Shown one piece after another: positions 38,680 through 48,218 of a DNA stretch of 64,000 nucleotides. Positions within the stretch are counted from its first letter, which is position 1, and each line of letters opens with the position of its first letter. Location of the stretch: positions 1 through 64,000 of the forward strand of contig NZ_CP134991.1 of NCBI RefSeq assembly GCF_039370165.1, given 5' to 3'. The translations under genes and the position numbers were made by a program. This DNA comes from Buchnera aphidicola (Chaitoregma tattakana) (GTDB lineage: Bacteria; Pseudomonadota; Gammaproteobacteria; Enterobacterales; Enterobacteriaceae). Under the pieces are notes generated by a model, which was not told the origin of the DNA, searched no databases, and saw only the letters and a list, made by a program, of their open reading frames with translations.

Positions 38680-38722
38680 TAATTATAGTATCTAAAAAAA
38701 TTATTTTTATATACTTTATAAT

Positions 38723-38751
38723 ATTATATTTTTTTTTTTATTTTTTGTAAA
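38723..38751 (-). promoter_or_regulatory. Sigma-70 promoter for the tRNA-secE-nusG operon
   Basis: Read on minus, TTTACA (38751-38746) is separated by exactly 17 bases, nearly all A, from a perfect TATAAT (38728-38723). This is one mismatch from the full sigma-70 consensus with ideal spacing. Transcription would start near 38716, about 37 bases before the first tRNA. The all-A spacer and flank suggest an UP-element-like contribution. Confidence 0.7.
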
Positions 38752-38937
38752 GTAATAATTGTATTATTTATATTATTTTTATATAGAAAAATTTTTAATT
38801 GTGTTGATTTTATTTCGAAACTATACAATATATAAAATATATATTTTAATTGCGATTTTTCAATTTTAAAAATTATTTTTAGATAAATTATTTTATTTTT
38901 TTTAAACTTTTATAAAAACTATTTAGGAAATTTTAGT

Positions 38938-39843
38938 ATGTTTAACATAAACAATAATATAAATAACATATATGAATCATACATAAATTTTAGAAATAAA
39001 ATAAATATTTCTTTTGAAATGTTTCCTCCATCTACAGAATCTAATAAAGAGAATTTTAGTGAAACTTTTAAAAAACTTTCTAAAATTAATCCGAGTTTTT
39101 TTTCTATAACATGTAATCAAAATTTAGGTGGAAATAATAAAACTTTTTCTTTAATAGAAAGTATAAAAAGAAAAACTAAAATAGATATAGTACCACATGT
39201 TACATGTATAGGATGTTCTAAAAAAGAATTGTCAGATATTGTAACTAATTATTGGAATTCTGGTGTTAGAAAAATATTAGCATTAAGAGGAGATAATTTT
39301 TCTAGTAACTTAAATAGTGATTTTTGTTATGCATCTGATTTTGTATATGAATTAAAGAAAATAAAAAATTTTGAAATTTTAGTTGCTGCATATCCAGAAA
39401 AACATCCTGAATCTAAAAATAAAATAACAGATATATATAATTTAAAAAGAAAAATTGATAATGGTGCTAATAAAGCTATTACGCAATTTTTTTTCAAAAT
39501 AGACAATTATTTAAAATTTAGAGACAAATGTTTTTCTATAGGTATTAAAAAAGAAATAGTTCCTGGAATATTGCCAATATATGATTTGCTGCAATTGAAA
39601 AGGTTTATAAAAATGACTAATGTATCAGTTCCTGATTGGATTTATAACGTTTTTCATAAAGTTAAAAATGATTCTAATTCTTACAAAATAATTAGTGGTA
39701 TAATATTATTTAATATTGTGAATAAATTGTTTAAAGAAGGAGTAAGATCTTTTCATTTTTATACTTTAAATAGATCAGATATAATTTATTCAATTAGTCA
39801 TTTGTTAAAAATTAACAAGATTAATATTAGTAATATTATATGA
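38938..39843 (+). CDS. metF: 5,10-methylenetetrahydrofolate reductase MetF
   Basis: MetF is the FAD enzyme that reduces methylene-tetrahydrofolate to the methyl form used by MetE. The 301-residue product (E. coli 296) has the N-terminal ISFEMFPPSTESNKENF with the catalytic-glutamate region, PHVTCIG, LALRGDNF, VAAYPEKHPES and the GANKAITQFFF segment. It is divergent from the tRNA operon, with 258 bases between. argE, argC and argB, which lie near this position in some related genomes, do not follow; argG does. Confidence 0.96.
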   Translation: MFNINNNINNIYESYINFRNKINISFEMFPPSTESNKENFSETFKKLSKINPSFFSITCNQNLGGNNKTFSLIESIKRKTKIDIVPHVTCIGCSKKELSDIVTNYWNSGVRKILALRGDNFSSNLNSDFCYASDFVYELKKIKNFEILVAAYPEKHPESKNKITDIYNLKRKIDNGANKAITQFFFKIDNYLKFRDKCFSIGIKKEIVPGILPIYDLLQLKRFIKMTNVSVPDWIYNVFHKVKNDSNSYKIISGIILFNIVNKLFKEGVRSFHFYTLNRSDIIYSISHLLKINKINISNII

Positions 39844-40067
39844 AAATTTTTAATGTAAAAATTTAATTATATATGTTTTACAATAAAGAATACTATTTTA
39901 TAAAAATATTTTTAATAATATTGATAAAATTACATTTTAATAAATAATTTTTAGTTTTATTTTTAAAATACACGTTTGTTTTTTTGTAAAATAGTTGTAT
40001 CAAAGTAAATATAGTTTTTTTTATAATTAATAATATTTCTCACTTTTACAGGTTTAATAATTTTTAT

Positions 40068-41285
40068 ATGAAAAATAGTAACATTAAAAAAGTTTTATTA
40101 GCATATTCAGGTGGTTTAGATACTTCAGTAATTATACCTTGGATTAAAGAAAATTATAAATCGGAAGTAGTAGCTTTCGTTGCAAATATAGGGCAGTCTG
40201 AAGACGAATTAAAAAATATAGAACAAAAAGCTATAATGTTAGGGGCCGATAAATGTTATGTAAAAGACTTAAGAAAAGAATTTATTAAATATTATATATA
40301 TCCTTTATTACAATCTTGTGCTTTATATGAGAACAATTATTTTTTAGGCACGTCTATAGCTAGGCCAATTATAGCCAAAAAGCAAGTTGAGCTGGCAAAT
40401 GAAATAAATGCTGATGCATTGTGTCATGGTGCTACAGGAAAGGGCAATGATCAAATTAGATTTGAAAGTGCATATATATCTTTAGCACAAGATTTAAAAA
40501 TAATTTCTCCATGGAGAGAATGGAAATTTAAATCTAGACTAGATTTATTAAAATATTTAAAACAAAAAAATATAAAGTCTAATTATAATGAAAAAAAGAT
40601 TTATAGTAGAGACGAAAATATATTTCATCTTTCGACTGAAGGAGGAGAATTAGAAAATTTGTGGAATTCTTCAGAAAAAGAACATTTGTGGTCTTTAACT
40701 ATAGATCCTGTAGCAGCGAAATCTAAACCAGAATATATTAAAGTTAAGATGGTAAATGGATATATAAATAGTATAAATAATAAAAAATTTTCGTTATTAA
40801 ACAGCTTACAGAAGTTAAATAAAATAGGTTCTTCGCATGGAATTGGAAGAATAGATTTTGTAGAAAATAGAACTGTGGGAATTAAATCTAGAGGATGTTA
40901 TGAAACACCAGGAGGAACTATAATATCTAAAATAATACAGTCTTTAGATCAGTTAATATTAGATAGAGATTGTTTACGATGGAAAAATGTTATAGCTTCA
41001 GAATTCTCTTATTTAATATATGATGGAAAATGGTTTACTCCTTTTAGAAAAGTTTTACTAAAAAATATAAAGTTTTTTGCTAAATTTCTTACTGGAACTG
41101 TTATAGTTAGATTATATAAAGGTAATGTAACTGTATTGAAGAAAAAATCTCAAAATTCTTTGTATTCAAAAGAATTTTGTACTTTTAACGATGAGAATTT
41201 TACATATAAACATAGTGATGCAGATGGATTTATAAAACTATTAAATATGTCATCTTTGATAAGATCTATGAAGAAATTAAATTGA
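40068..41285 (+). CDS. argG: Argininosuccinate synthase
   Basis: ArgG condenses citrulline and aspartate with ATP. The 405-residue protein is of the short class (about 400 residues, as in Vibrio and Bacillus) rather than the longer 447-residue E. coli type. The PP-loop VLLAYSGGLDTSVIIPW lies at residues 9-25; GATGKGNDQIRFE and the HGIGRIDFVENRTVGIKSRG segment bind citrulline and aspartate. It forms a pair with argH 62 bases downstream. Earlier arginine-pathway genes are not in this window. Confidence 0.96.
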   Translation: MKNSNIKKVLLAYSGGLDTSVIIPWIKENYKSEVVAFVANIGQSEDELKNIEQKAIMLGADKCYVKDLRKEFIKYYIYPLLQSCALYENNYFLGTSIARPIIAKKQVELANEINADALCHGATGKGNDQIRFESAYISLAQDLKIISPWREWKFKSRLDLLKYLKQKNIKSNYNEKKIYSRDENIFHLSTEGGELENLWNSSEKEHLWSLTIDPVAAKSKPEYIKVKMVNGYINSINNKKFSLLNSLQKLNKIGSSHGIGRIDFVENRTVGIKSRGCYETPGGTIISKIIQSLDQLILDRDCLRWKNVIASEFSYLIYDGKWFTPFRKVLLKNIKFFAKFLTGTVIVRLYKGNVTVLKKKSQNSLYSKEFCTFNDENFTYKHSDADGFIKLLNMSSLIRSMKKLN

Positions 41286-41347
41286 ATTTAAACTTTTTAA
41301 ATACTTTTTAATTTGTTTTCAATATAAAAAATTTTATAGGAATTTTT

Positions 41348-42718
41348 ATGTTTTTATGGGGTGGAAGGTTCAAAAAAAAATCTAACAAGAGTTTTTTAAA
41401 TTTTAATAAATCTTTAAGTTTTGACTATATTTTAGTAAAACAAGATATATTATCTTCTATTATTTGGTCTAAAACTTTATTAAAATGTAATTTAATAAAC
41501 AATGCTGAGCAAAACATTATAGAAAATTGTTTAATTAAAATTAAAAAGAATGTAAAAAATGATTTAAGCATTATTTTAAATAGTGATTGTGAAGATATCC
41601 ATACTTGGATTGAACAAGAAGTTATAAAACGTATAGGAAGTATAGGTAAGAAGCTTAGAACTGGAAGAAGTAGAAATGAACAGATCACTACAATATTAAA
41701 AATGTGGTGTATTTCTATTATAAAAAAAATAATAATTTCTTTAAAAAGTGTTCAGAAGAAAATATTACATTTATCAGAAAAATATATTGATATAGTTATG
41801 CCTGGATATACTCATTTACAGATTGCTCAGCCAATATTTTTTTCACATTGGTGTTTATCATATTTTGAAATGATAGATAGAGATAAAAATAGGTTAATCG
41901 ATATTTTAAAAAGGATAGATTACTGTCCTTTAGGATCTGGAGCTATCTCAGGAATTTCTTATAATATAGATAGATATAAGTTAGCGGAAGATTTAAATTT
42001 TACAGATATTACAAAAAATAGTATAGATAGTGTTTCAGATAGAGATTATGTAGTAGAAATTTTATCATGTTCTTCTATAGGAATGATGCATTTATCCAGA
42101 TTGTCTGAAGACTTAATATTTTTTAATACTTCAGAAGCAAATTTTATAGAATTATCTGATAAAATCACTTCTGGTTCTTCTTTAATGCCTCAGAAAAAAA
42201 ATCCTGATATACTAGAATTAATACGAGGAAAATGTGGAAGGGTATATGGGTCTTTAATAAGTATATTAGTAGTTTTAAAAGGAATACCCATGGCATATAA
42301 TAAGGACATGCAGGAAGATAAAGAGTGTTTGTTTGATTCTGTAAAAACTTGGTATGATTGTATTTGTATGGTAAGTTTAGTTTTTGAAAATATTTCTTTA
42401 AACAAAAAAAGTTGTTTGAAATCTGTAAAAAATAGTTTTGCAAATGCTACTGATTTAGTCGACTATTTGGTTGCAAAAGGTATGACTTTTAAAGAAGCAC
42501 ATATACTGGTTGGAAAAATTGTATTATATTCTATTAGTAAAAACAAACATTTAAATGAGATTAAACTTTATATTTTAAAAACTTATAGCATTCTTTTTGA
42601 AGAAGATGTTTACGAATATATATCTATAGAAAAAGTTTTAGAAAGAAAAAATTCTATTGGAGGAACTTCTAAAAAGCAAATTCTAAATAGTATTGAATTA
42701 GCTAGAAAAAGAGTATAA
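41348..42718 (+). CDS. argH: Argininosuccinate lyase
   Basis: ArgH splits argininosuccinate into arginine and fumarate. The 456-residue product (E. coli 457) starts LWGGRFKKKSNKSFLNFN, has the TGRSRNEQ motif, the HLQIAQPIFFSHW catalytic-histidine region and the fumarate-lyase superfamily signature GSSLMPQKKNPD. The ATG follows the usable ribosome binding site AGGAA. Transcription should end at the hairpin at 42755-42792. Confidence 0.97.
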   Translation: MFLWGGRFKKKSNKSFLNFNKSLSFDYILVKQDILSSIIWSKTLLKCNLINNAEQNIIENCLIKIKKNVKNDLSIILNSDCEDIHTWIEQEVIKRIGSIGKKLRTGRSRNEQITTILKMWCISIIKKIIISLKSVQKKILHLSEKYIDIVMPGYTHLQIAQPIFFSHWCLSYFEMIDRDKNRLIDILKRIDYCPLGSGAISGISYNIDRYKLAEDLNFTDITKNSIDSVSDRDYVVEILSCSSIGMMHLSRLSEDLIFFNTSEANFIELSDKITSGSSLMPQKKNPDILELIRGKCGRVYGSLISILVVLKGIPMAYNKDMQEDKECLFDSVKTWYDCICMVSLVFENISLNKKSCLKSVKNSFANATDLVDYLVAKGMTFKEAHILVGKIVLYSISKNKHLNEIKLYILKTYSILFEEDVYEYISIEKVLERKNSIGGTSKKQILNSIELARKRV

Positions 42719-42754
42719 AATAATTTTTTTATATTTACTAAAAAATTTTTAAAC

Positions 42755-42792
42755 AAAGCTTCCTGTTACGTATTCTTTAACTAGGAAGCTTT
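42755..42792. terminator. Bidirectional terminator between argH and rpoD
   Basis: AAAGCTTCCT (42755-42764) and AGGAAGCTTT (42783-42792) form a perfect ten-base-pair stem around an 18-base loop. The two genes converge here, and A/T-rich sequence flanks both sides, so it can serve both strands. Confidence 0.75.
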
Positions 42793-42824
42793 ATTAACAA
42801 AAAAATAGTATAGGAGAGTATTTT

Positions 42825-44627
42825 TTAGTTGTCTAAAAAACTTTTTAATATCTCTGATCTGCTTGGGTGTCTCAATTTTCTTAGTGCTTTAGCTTCTATT
42901 TGTCTAATTCTTTCTCTAGTTACGTCAAATTGCTTTCCTACTTCTTCTAAAGTATGATCTGTATTCATATCAATTCCAAATCTCATTCTTAACACTTTTG
43001 CTTCTCTAGACGTGAGACCAGATAATACTAAATTAGTAGCATTTTTTAAGCTTTCTGAAGTAGCTGATTCTAAAGGTAATTCCAAATTGGTATCTTCTAT
43101 AAAATCTCCTAAGTGAGACTCGTCATCATCACCTATAGGTGTTTCCATAGATATAGGTTCTTTTGCAATTTTTAATACTTTTCTTATTTTATATTCCGGA
43201 ATTAACATTTTTTCTGAAAGTTCTTCAGGTGTAGGTTCTCTGCCTATTTCTTGTAGTATTTGTCTAGAAATTCTATTTAGCTTGTTTATTGTTTCTATCA
43301 TGTGTACTGGTATTCTAATTGTTCTTGCTTGATCTGCAATAGATCTTGTAATAGCTTGTCTGATCCACCATGTTGCATATGTAGAAAATTTATATCCTCT
43401 TCTATATTCAAATTTATCTACAGCTTTCATTAACCCTATATTTCCTTCTTGTATTAAATCTAAAAATTGTAATCCTCGATTGGTATATTTTTTGGCAATT
43501 GATATTACTAATCTTAAATTTGCTTCTACCATTTCTTGTTTCGCTTTTTTTGCTTGCTGTTCTCCTAAAAATATTCTTTTTTGAATTTTTTTTACTTGTC
43601 TAATAGATAATCCTGTCTCTTTTTCTACTTTTGTTAACTTGTTCACAATTGTATATATTTTTTTTTCGAACTTTTTTAATTTTTTATAAAACTTTTTATT
43701 TTTTTTTATAAATGTTTTTATATTTTTGTAATCTATTTTTGTATTTTTTAATAATTTTATAATTTGTTTTTTAGGGATATTACATTTTTTTATACATATG
43801 TGTTTTATAACTTGTTGATGTATAAGAATTCTTTTTATAATATTCTTTATATTGCTAACTAATTTTTTAAACTGTTTTGGAGTGAGTTTAAACTGGTTAA
43901 ATATTTTTGATAACTTATCGATAGCTTTAATGTATTTTTTATCTTTTTTATTTGAATATTTTTTTATTTCTACTATTTTTTTGTATTGCTTTTTTAATTG
44001 TTTAAATTTTTTCTTTGCCACATCTGAGTCAACAATGTTTTCTACATATTCATCTGATGAATTTTTTATTTGTTCATTAGAATTATTTTTTATAAGTTCT
44101 AATTCTGTAATGTGCATTTGTTTATGTGTAGGTTTATTATTTTTTACATTGTCTTTTTCTATAAAACCAGTTATTATTTCTGATAGTTTTATTTTTTTAT
44201 TTTTTACTTTTTTATATTGACTTAAAAATTTTTTAATTGATTTTATATGTTCAACTATAGTTGATTGTATTTTATTTATTCCATTTTCTATTTTTTTTGC
44301 TATTTTTATTTCTCCATGTCTGTTTAATAGGTCTATCGTTCCCATTTCTCTCATATACATTCTCACTGGATCTGTTGTTTTTCCTAGATCAGAGTCTGAG
44401 TTTGAAATTTCTGAAGAAGTTTCTTCTATTATTTGCTCAGATGTGTTTATATCTTTGTATACAATTTTTATTCCTATTTCATTAATAATTTTTATTATAT
44501 TATATATTTTATTTGGATTAGTAAGATGAGGTTGTAAATATTTACTTATTTCTTCGTAAGTTAAATATCCTCGTTCTTTTCCATGAGCAATAAGAAGTTT
44601 TAATTTATATTTTTTATTTTTCTTCAT
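42825..44627 (-). CDS. rpoD: RNA polymerase primary sigma factor (sigma-70)
   Basis: RpoD directs housekeeping transcription. The 600-residue protein (E. coli 613) has region 1.2 ([22 protein letters not shown]), a long lysine-rich non-conserved region, region 2 with [44 protein letters not shown], region 3, and region 4 with [42 protein letters not shown]. Together with RpoH it is one of two sigma factors seen here. It is the last gene of the rpsU-dnaG-rpoD operon. Confidence 0.97.
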   Translation of the reverse strand: MKKNKKYKLKLLIAHGKERGYLTYEEISKYLQPHLTNPNKIYNIIKIINEIGIKIVYKDINTSEQIIEETSSEISNSDSDLGKTTDPVRMYMREMGTIDLLNRHGEIKIAKKIENGINKIQSTIVEHIKSIKKFLSQYKKVKNKKIKLSEIITGFIEKDNVKNNKPTHKQMHITELELIKNNSNEQIKNSSDEYVENIVDSDVAKKKFKQLKKQYKKIVEIKKYSNKKDKKYIKAIDKLSKIFNQFKLTPKQFKKLVSNIKNIIKRILIHQQVIKHICIKKCNIPKKQIIKLLKNTKIDYKNIKTFIKKNKKFYKKLKKFEKKIYTIVNKLTKVEKETGLSIRQVKKIQKRIFLGEQQAKKAKQEMVEANLRLVISIAKKYTNRGLQFLDLIQEGNIGLMKAVDKFEYRRGYKFSTYATWWIRQAITRSIADQARTIRIPVHMIETINKLNRISRQILQEIGREPTPEELSEKMLIPEYKIRKVLKIAKEPISMETPIGDDDESHLGDFIEDTNLELPLESATSESLKNATNLVLSGLTSREAKVLRMRFGIDMNTDHTLEEVGKQFDVTRERIRQIEAKALRKLRHPSRSEILKSFLDN

Positions 44628-44713
44628 AGTATAATTTCCAAAATTGTAAAAACAATAATTAATTTTATGTAGAAAAACTTATTCTATTTTTAAGATTTTT
44701 TTTATTACAATTT

Positions 44714-46470
44714 TCATATAGTTTTATATTTTTTAAATATTTTTTTGTTGATTTCCCATAGCTCTACTTTTTCTTTTTTTTTTAATCCTTGTAATTTTTC
44801 TTTACATATTAAAAAATGTTGTCTATACTCTAAATATTTTTTTGTAACATTTTTTGCATAATCATAAAAAACATTTTTTATTTTTTTTTTTGGTATCATA
44901 TGTTCCCAGTTAGACATTTTTTTTATTATATAATATTTTTTAGAGTTACGGTAAAATTCTAAAATTTGTTCTGTTTTAATTTTTTTTTTGGTTTCACATA
45001 TTTTTTTAATTTCTAAAAATAGTTTTAGTCCTTTCATTTTAAAATTATATAAATTTTCTATTTTTTTTGGAATAATTTTATATAAATAAGGATTTTGTAT
45101 CAAAAGTGCTATTAACATTTTAATAATATGATTTTTTATTTTTTTTTTTTTTTATATATATATTTTTTAGGTATAAGTAAACAACGTTGATCATGTTTTG
45201 TTATACCTAACTTTTTTATAAGTTTTTTTCTTAAAAAAAATTTAATTATTTTTCCAGGAATTTTTTGTATCATATTTATAGCTAATCTACTAAATGTTGT
45301 TTTTTTTTCTGGGCTAGACAAATCATTTTTTTTTAATAATTTTTTAAACAAAAATTCAGACATAGGTGTTGCGTTTTTTATTCTAATTTTAAAATTTTTA
45401 TATCCCTCTTTTCTAATAATACTGTCAGGATCTTCTCCTTTAGGTAAGAATATAAATTTTAATATTTTGTTGTCTTCTATATATGGAAGTGAAATTTCTA
45501 ATGTTTTCCATGAAGCATTTTTTCCAGCCTTATCGCCATCGTAACAATATATTATTGTGTTAGAAATTTTAAACAATTTTTTGATAATATTTATGTTTAT
45601 TGATGTGCCAAGTATAGATACAGCATATTTTATTTTATTTTGAAATAGTGTTATTACATCAAAATACCCTTCTACTATTAACAATTTTTTTATTAATTTG
45701 TTATATTTATAAACCTCGTTAATTCCATACAAATTTTCTTTTTTTTTAAAAATTTTTGTTTCTGGAGAATTTAAATATTTAGGAAAGCTTTTTGTGAGTA
45801 TTCTTGCGCCAAAACCATTTATTTCTCCTTTAGAATTTTTTATAGGAAACATTATTCTGTTAACGAATCTGTTATATATTGTATTATTTTTATTAAGGTA
45901 TAAAATACCTGCTTTTATTAAAAGATTTACTAAAGTTTTGTTTTGTTTTGCATATTTATCTGTAATAATTTTTATATTATTAGAATATCCTATAGAAAAT
46001 TTTTCTATAATATCTTTCCTTACGCCTCTCTTTTCTAAATATTTTCTCACTTGTACATTTTTTTTTTCATATATGTTGTTTATATATTTTTTAGAAAGTT
46101 TATAAAGTATATTATGTAGTTTTTTTTTTTCATAATATATTTTTTCACATTGTTTTTTGTATTTAATATTTTTAGTTGGAATTTTCATTCCATTTAACAT
46201 TGAAAGTTCTTTTATACTTTCTAAAAAACTCATTTTTTCATAATTCATTAAAAAATCTATTACATTACCATGAACGTTACATCCAAAACAATAGTAGAAC
46301 TGTTTTTCCAAACTTATAGAGAATGATGGAGTTTTTTCATTGTGGAAAGGACATATTGCATAAAAATTTTTTCCTCTTTTTATTATTTGTATTTTAGAAC
46401 TTACTATGTCTACTATATTAGTTTTTAATACTAATTCATCAATAAAACTTTTTGGAATTTTTTCTAACAT
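44714..46470 (-). CDS. dnaG: DNA primase DnaG, interrupted at a poly(A) tract
   Basis: Primase makes the RNA primers of replication. The first frame (46470 down to 45136) holds the zinc-binding domain (CPFHNEKTPSFS, YCFGC) and the catalytic core with the Toprim motifs VEGYFDVITLFQ and YCYDGDKAG. It ends YIYKKKKK-stop at 15 consecutive T on plus (45139-45153; A on the coding strand). The second frame, open from that tract, encodes IKNHIIKMLIALLIQNPYLY and the C-terminal helical domain that binds DnaB helicase, to 44714. One extra A gives a single 585-residue protein (E. coli 581). If translation stopped at the tract, the helicase-binding domain would be lost. Confidence 0.92.
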
Positions 46471-46494
46471 TTTTTTATAATAATTTTTATTATT

Positions 46495-46518
46495 AGCCGA
46501 TCTTTTTAAAGAGCGGCT
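46495..46518 (-). promoter_or_regulatory. Hairpin between rpsU and dnaG
   Basis: AGCCG at 46495-46499 pairs with CGGCT at 46514-46518, with an inner TCTT-AAGA extension after one mismatch. It is an island of G and C between two genes of the operon. E. coli has a partial terminator and RNA-processing site at the same place, which lowers dnaG expression relative to rpsU; the same role is inferred here. Confidence 0.55.
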
Positions 46519-46539
46519 GTAGTTTTTTATTTTGTCTTT

Positions 46540-46755
46540 TTAATACATTCTTATTCTTTTAGAATTTTCTCTATTTATTTTTTTTTTTAGTCTTTTAATT
46601 GCTGAAGCTTTTGCTCTTTTTTTTATTGTTGTAGGTTTTTCATAAAATTCTCTACGTCTCATTTCAGATAATATTCCAGCCTTTTCACAAGCTCTTTTAA
46701 ATCTTCTTAATGCTATGTCAAATGGTTCATTTTCTCTAATTTTAATAATAGGCAT
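46540..46755 (-). CDS. rpsU: Small ribosomal subunit protein bS21
   Basis: bS21 is a small very basic 30S protein that helps select mRNA at initiation. The 71-residue product has the E. coli length, starting [21 protein letters not shown], with the family core [21 protein letters not shown] and a Lys/Arg-rich C terminus. It heads the conserved macromolecular-synthesis operon with dnaG and rpoD. Confidence 0.97.
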   Translation of the reverse strand: MPIIKIRENEPFDIALRRFKRACEKAGILSEMRRREFYEKPTTIKKRAKASAIKRLKKKINRENSKRIRMY

Positions 46756-46926
46756 AAATTTTATTTTTTATATTATTTATTCTTTAAATACAAAGAATTT
46801 AAAAATTATTTGTAAATTTATATTATCAAGTATATATTATAAAATATATATTTTATATTTTTTAAATAAAATATTTTTATATTTAAAAATTTTTATTTAA
46901 TATTATAGTTGTAAATTACGTGACAC

Positions 46927-47964
46927 ATGCAAATATTAGGAATAGAAACTTCTTGTGACGATACAAGTGTTGCTATATATGATGATCATACTGGACTAGT
47001 ATGCTGTTTGACTAAAAGTCAGTCTAAGATACATTCTCAATATGGAGGTGTAGTTCCTGAAATTGCTGCTAGATTACATTTAAAAAACATTTTTTTTTTG
47101 TTAAAAAGTTTATTTAAAAATAGCAATGTTTATAAAAAAGATATTTGCGCTGTTGCATATACTGTCGGACCAGGATTGTCTGGCTCTCTTTTAGTAGGAG
47201 CATCTGTAGCAAATTCTTTGGCATATTTATGGAAAATACCTGTTGTATTTGTTAATCATATGGAGGCTCACTTATTTTCATACATGTTAAATAAAAAATG
47301 TTTTGATAAACCAAAGTTCCCATTATTATCTTTATTAGTTTCTGGTGGTCACACTCAAATTGTTGTTTCTAAATCTTTAGGCAAATATCATGTATTAGGA
47401 AATTGTCTTGATGATTCAGCGGGTGAAGTTATAGATAAAGTTGCTAACATGTTAGGATTACAATATCCAGGAGGTGCTAAACTATCTAAACTAGCAAGTT
47501 TAGGTAAATTGGGAGCTTTTAAATTTCCGAGACCTATGATTAATAGTAATGACTTTAACTTTAGCTTTTCTGGATTAAAAACTCATGTCAGTAGAATAAT
47601 ATTAAAAAATAATATTAACAGTTTGGAAACAAGAGCTAATGTAGCTAGAGAATTAGAAAATTCTATAGTAAGTGTTCTTGTTGATAAATGTTTTAAAGCT
47701 ATGAAATTTACAAAATTAAGTAATTTAGTAATTTCTGGAGGAGTTAGTGCTAATCATTTGTTAAGAAAAACGTTTAGAAACATGTCTAAAAATATTGTAA
47801 ACTGTAAAATTTTTTTTACTAATAGAACATTTTGTACAGATAATGCAGCTATGATAGCATATTTAGGTATGTTATATTTTAAAAATGGTTTTTTTTCCTC
47901 TTCTAAAATTTTTTTTTCTTCTAAATTGTCTATTTCTAACAATATTTATTTAAATAATTTTTGA
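46927..47964 (+). CDS. tsaD: tRNA threonylcarbamoyladenosine transferase TsaD
   Basis: TsaD transfers the threonylcarbamoyl group onto A37 of ANN-decoding tRNAs, with TsaB, TsaC and TsaE. The 345-residue protein (E. coli 337) has the N-terminal ILGIETSCDDTSVAIYD, the metal-ligand motif NHMEAH, SGGHTQIV, and the C-terminal GGVSANHLLR and FCTDNAAMIAY. It is divergent from rpsU, as in E. coli. The partner genes are not in the window. Confidence 0.97.
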   Translation: MQILGIETSCDDTSVAIYDDHTGLVCCLTKSQSKIHSQYGGVVPEIAARLHLKNIFFLLKSLFKNSNVYKKDICAVAYTVGPGLSGSLLVGASVANSLAYLWKIPVVFVNHMEAHLFSYMLNKKCFDKPKFPLLSLLVSGGHTQIVVSKSLGKYHVLGNCLDDSAGEVIDKVANMLGLQYPGGAKLSKLASLGKLGAFKFPRPMINSNDFNFSFSGLKTHVSRIILKNNINSLETRANVARELENSIVSVLVDKCFKAMKFTKLSNLVISGGVSANHLLRKTFRNMSKNIVNCKIFFTNRTFCTDNAAMIAYLGMLYFKNGFFSSSKIFFSSKLSISNNIYLNNF

Positions 47965-48218
47965 AAAAACAGAGATTTCGTTTTAATTAAAAAATTTATT
48001 CGTATGCTTTAGTATAAATATTTTTTTTAAAAAAAAATTAATTTAATATACTTTTGTATGGTTTATAAAAGTTTTGTAAAGTAACAATATTATTGTTCTA
48101 TGTATATTTTTTACATAATTTTTATATTTTTTAAAAAAATAATATTTTTTGTATAATTATATATTTTATATTAGTTGTATATAAAAGTGTTTACTATAAA
48201 ATTTTTATGAGATCGTTG

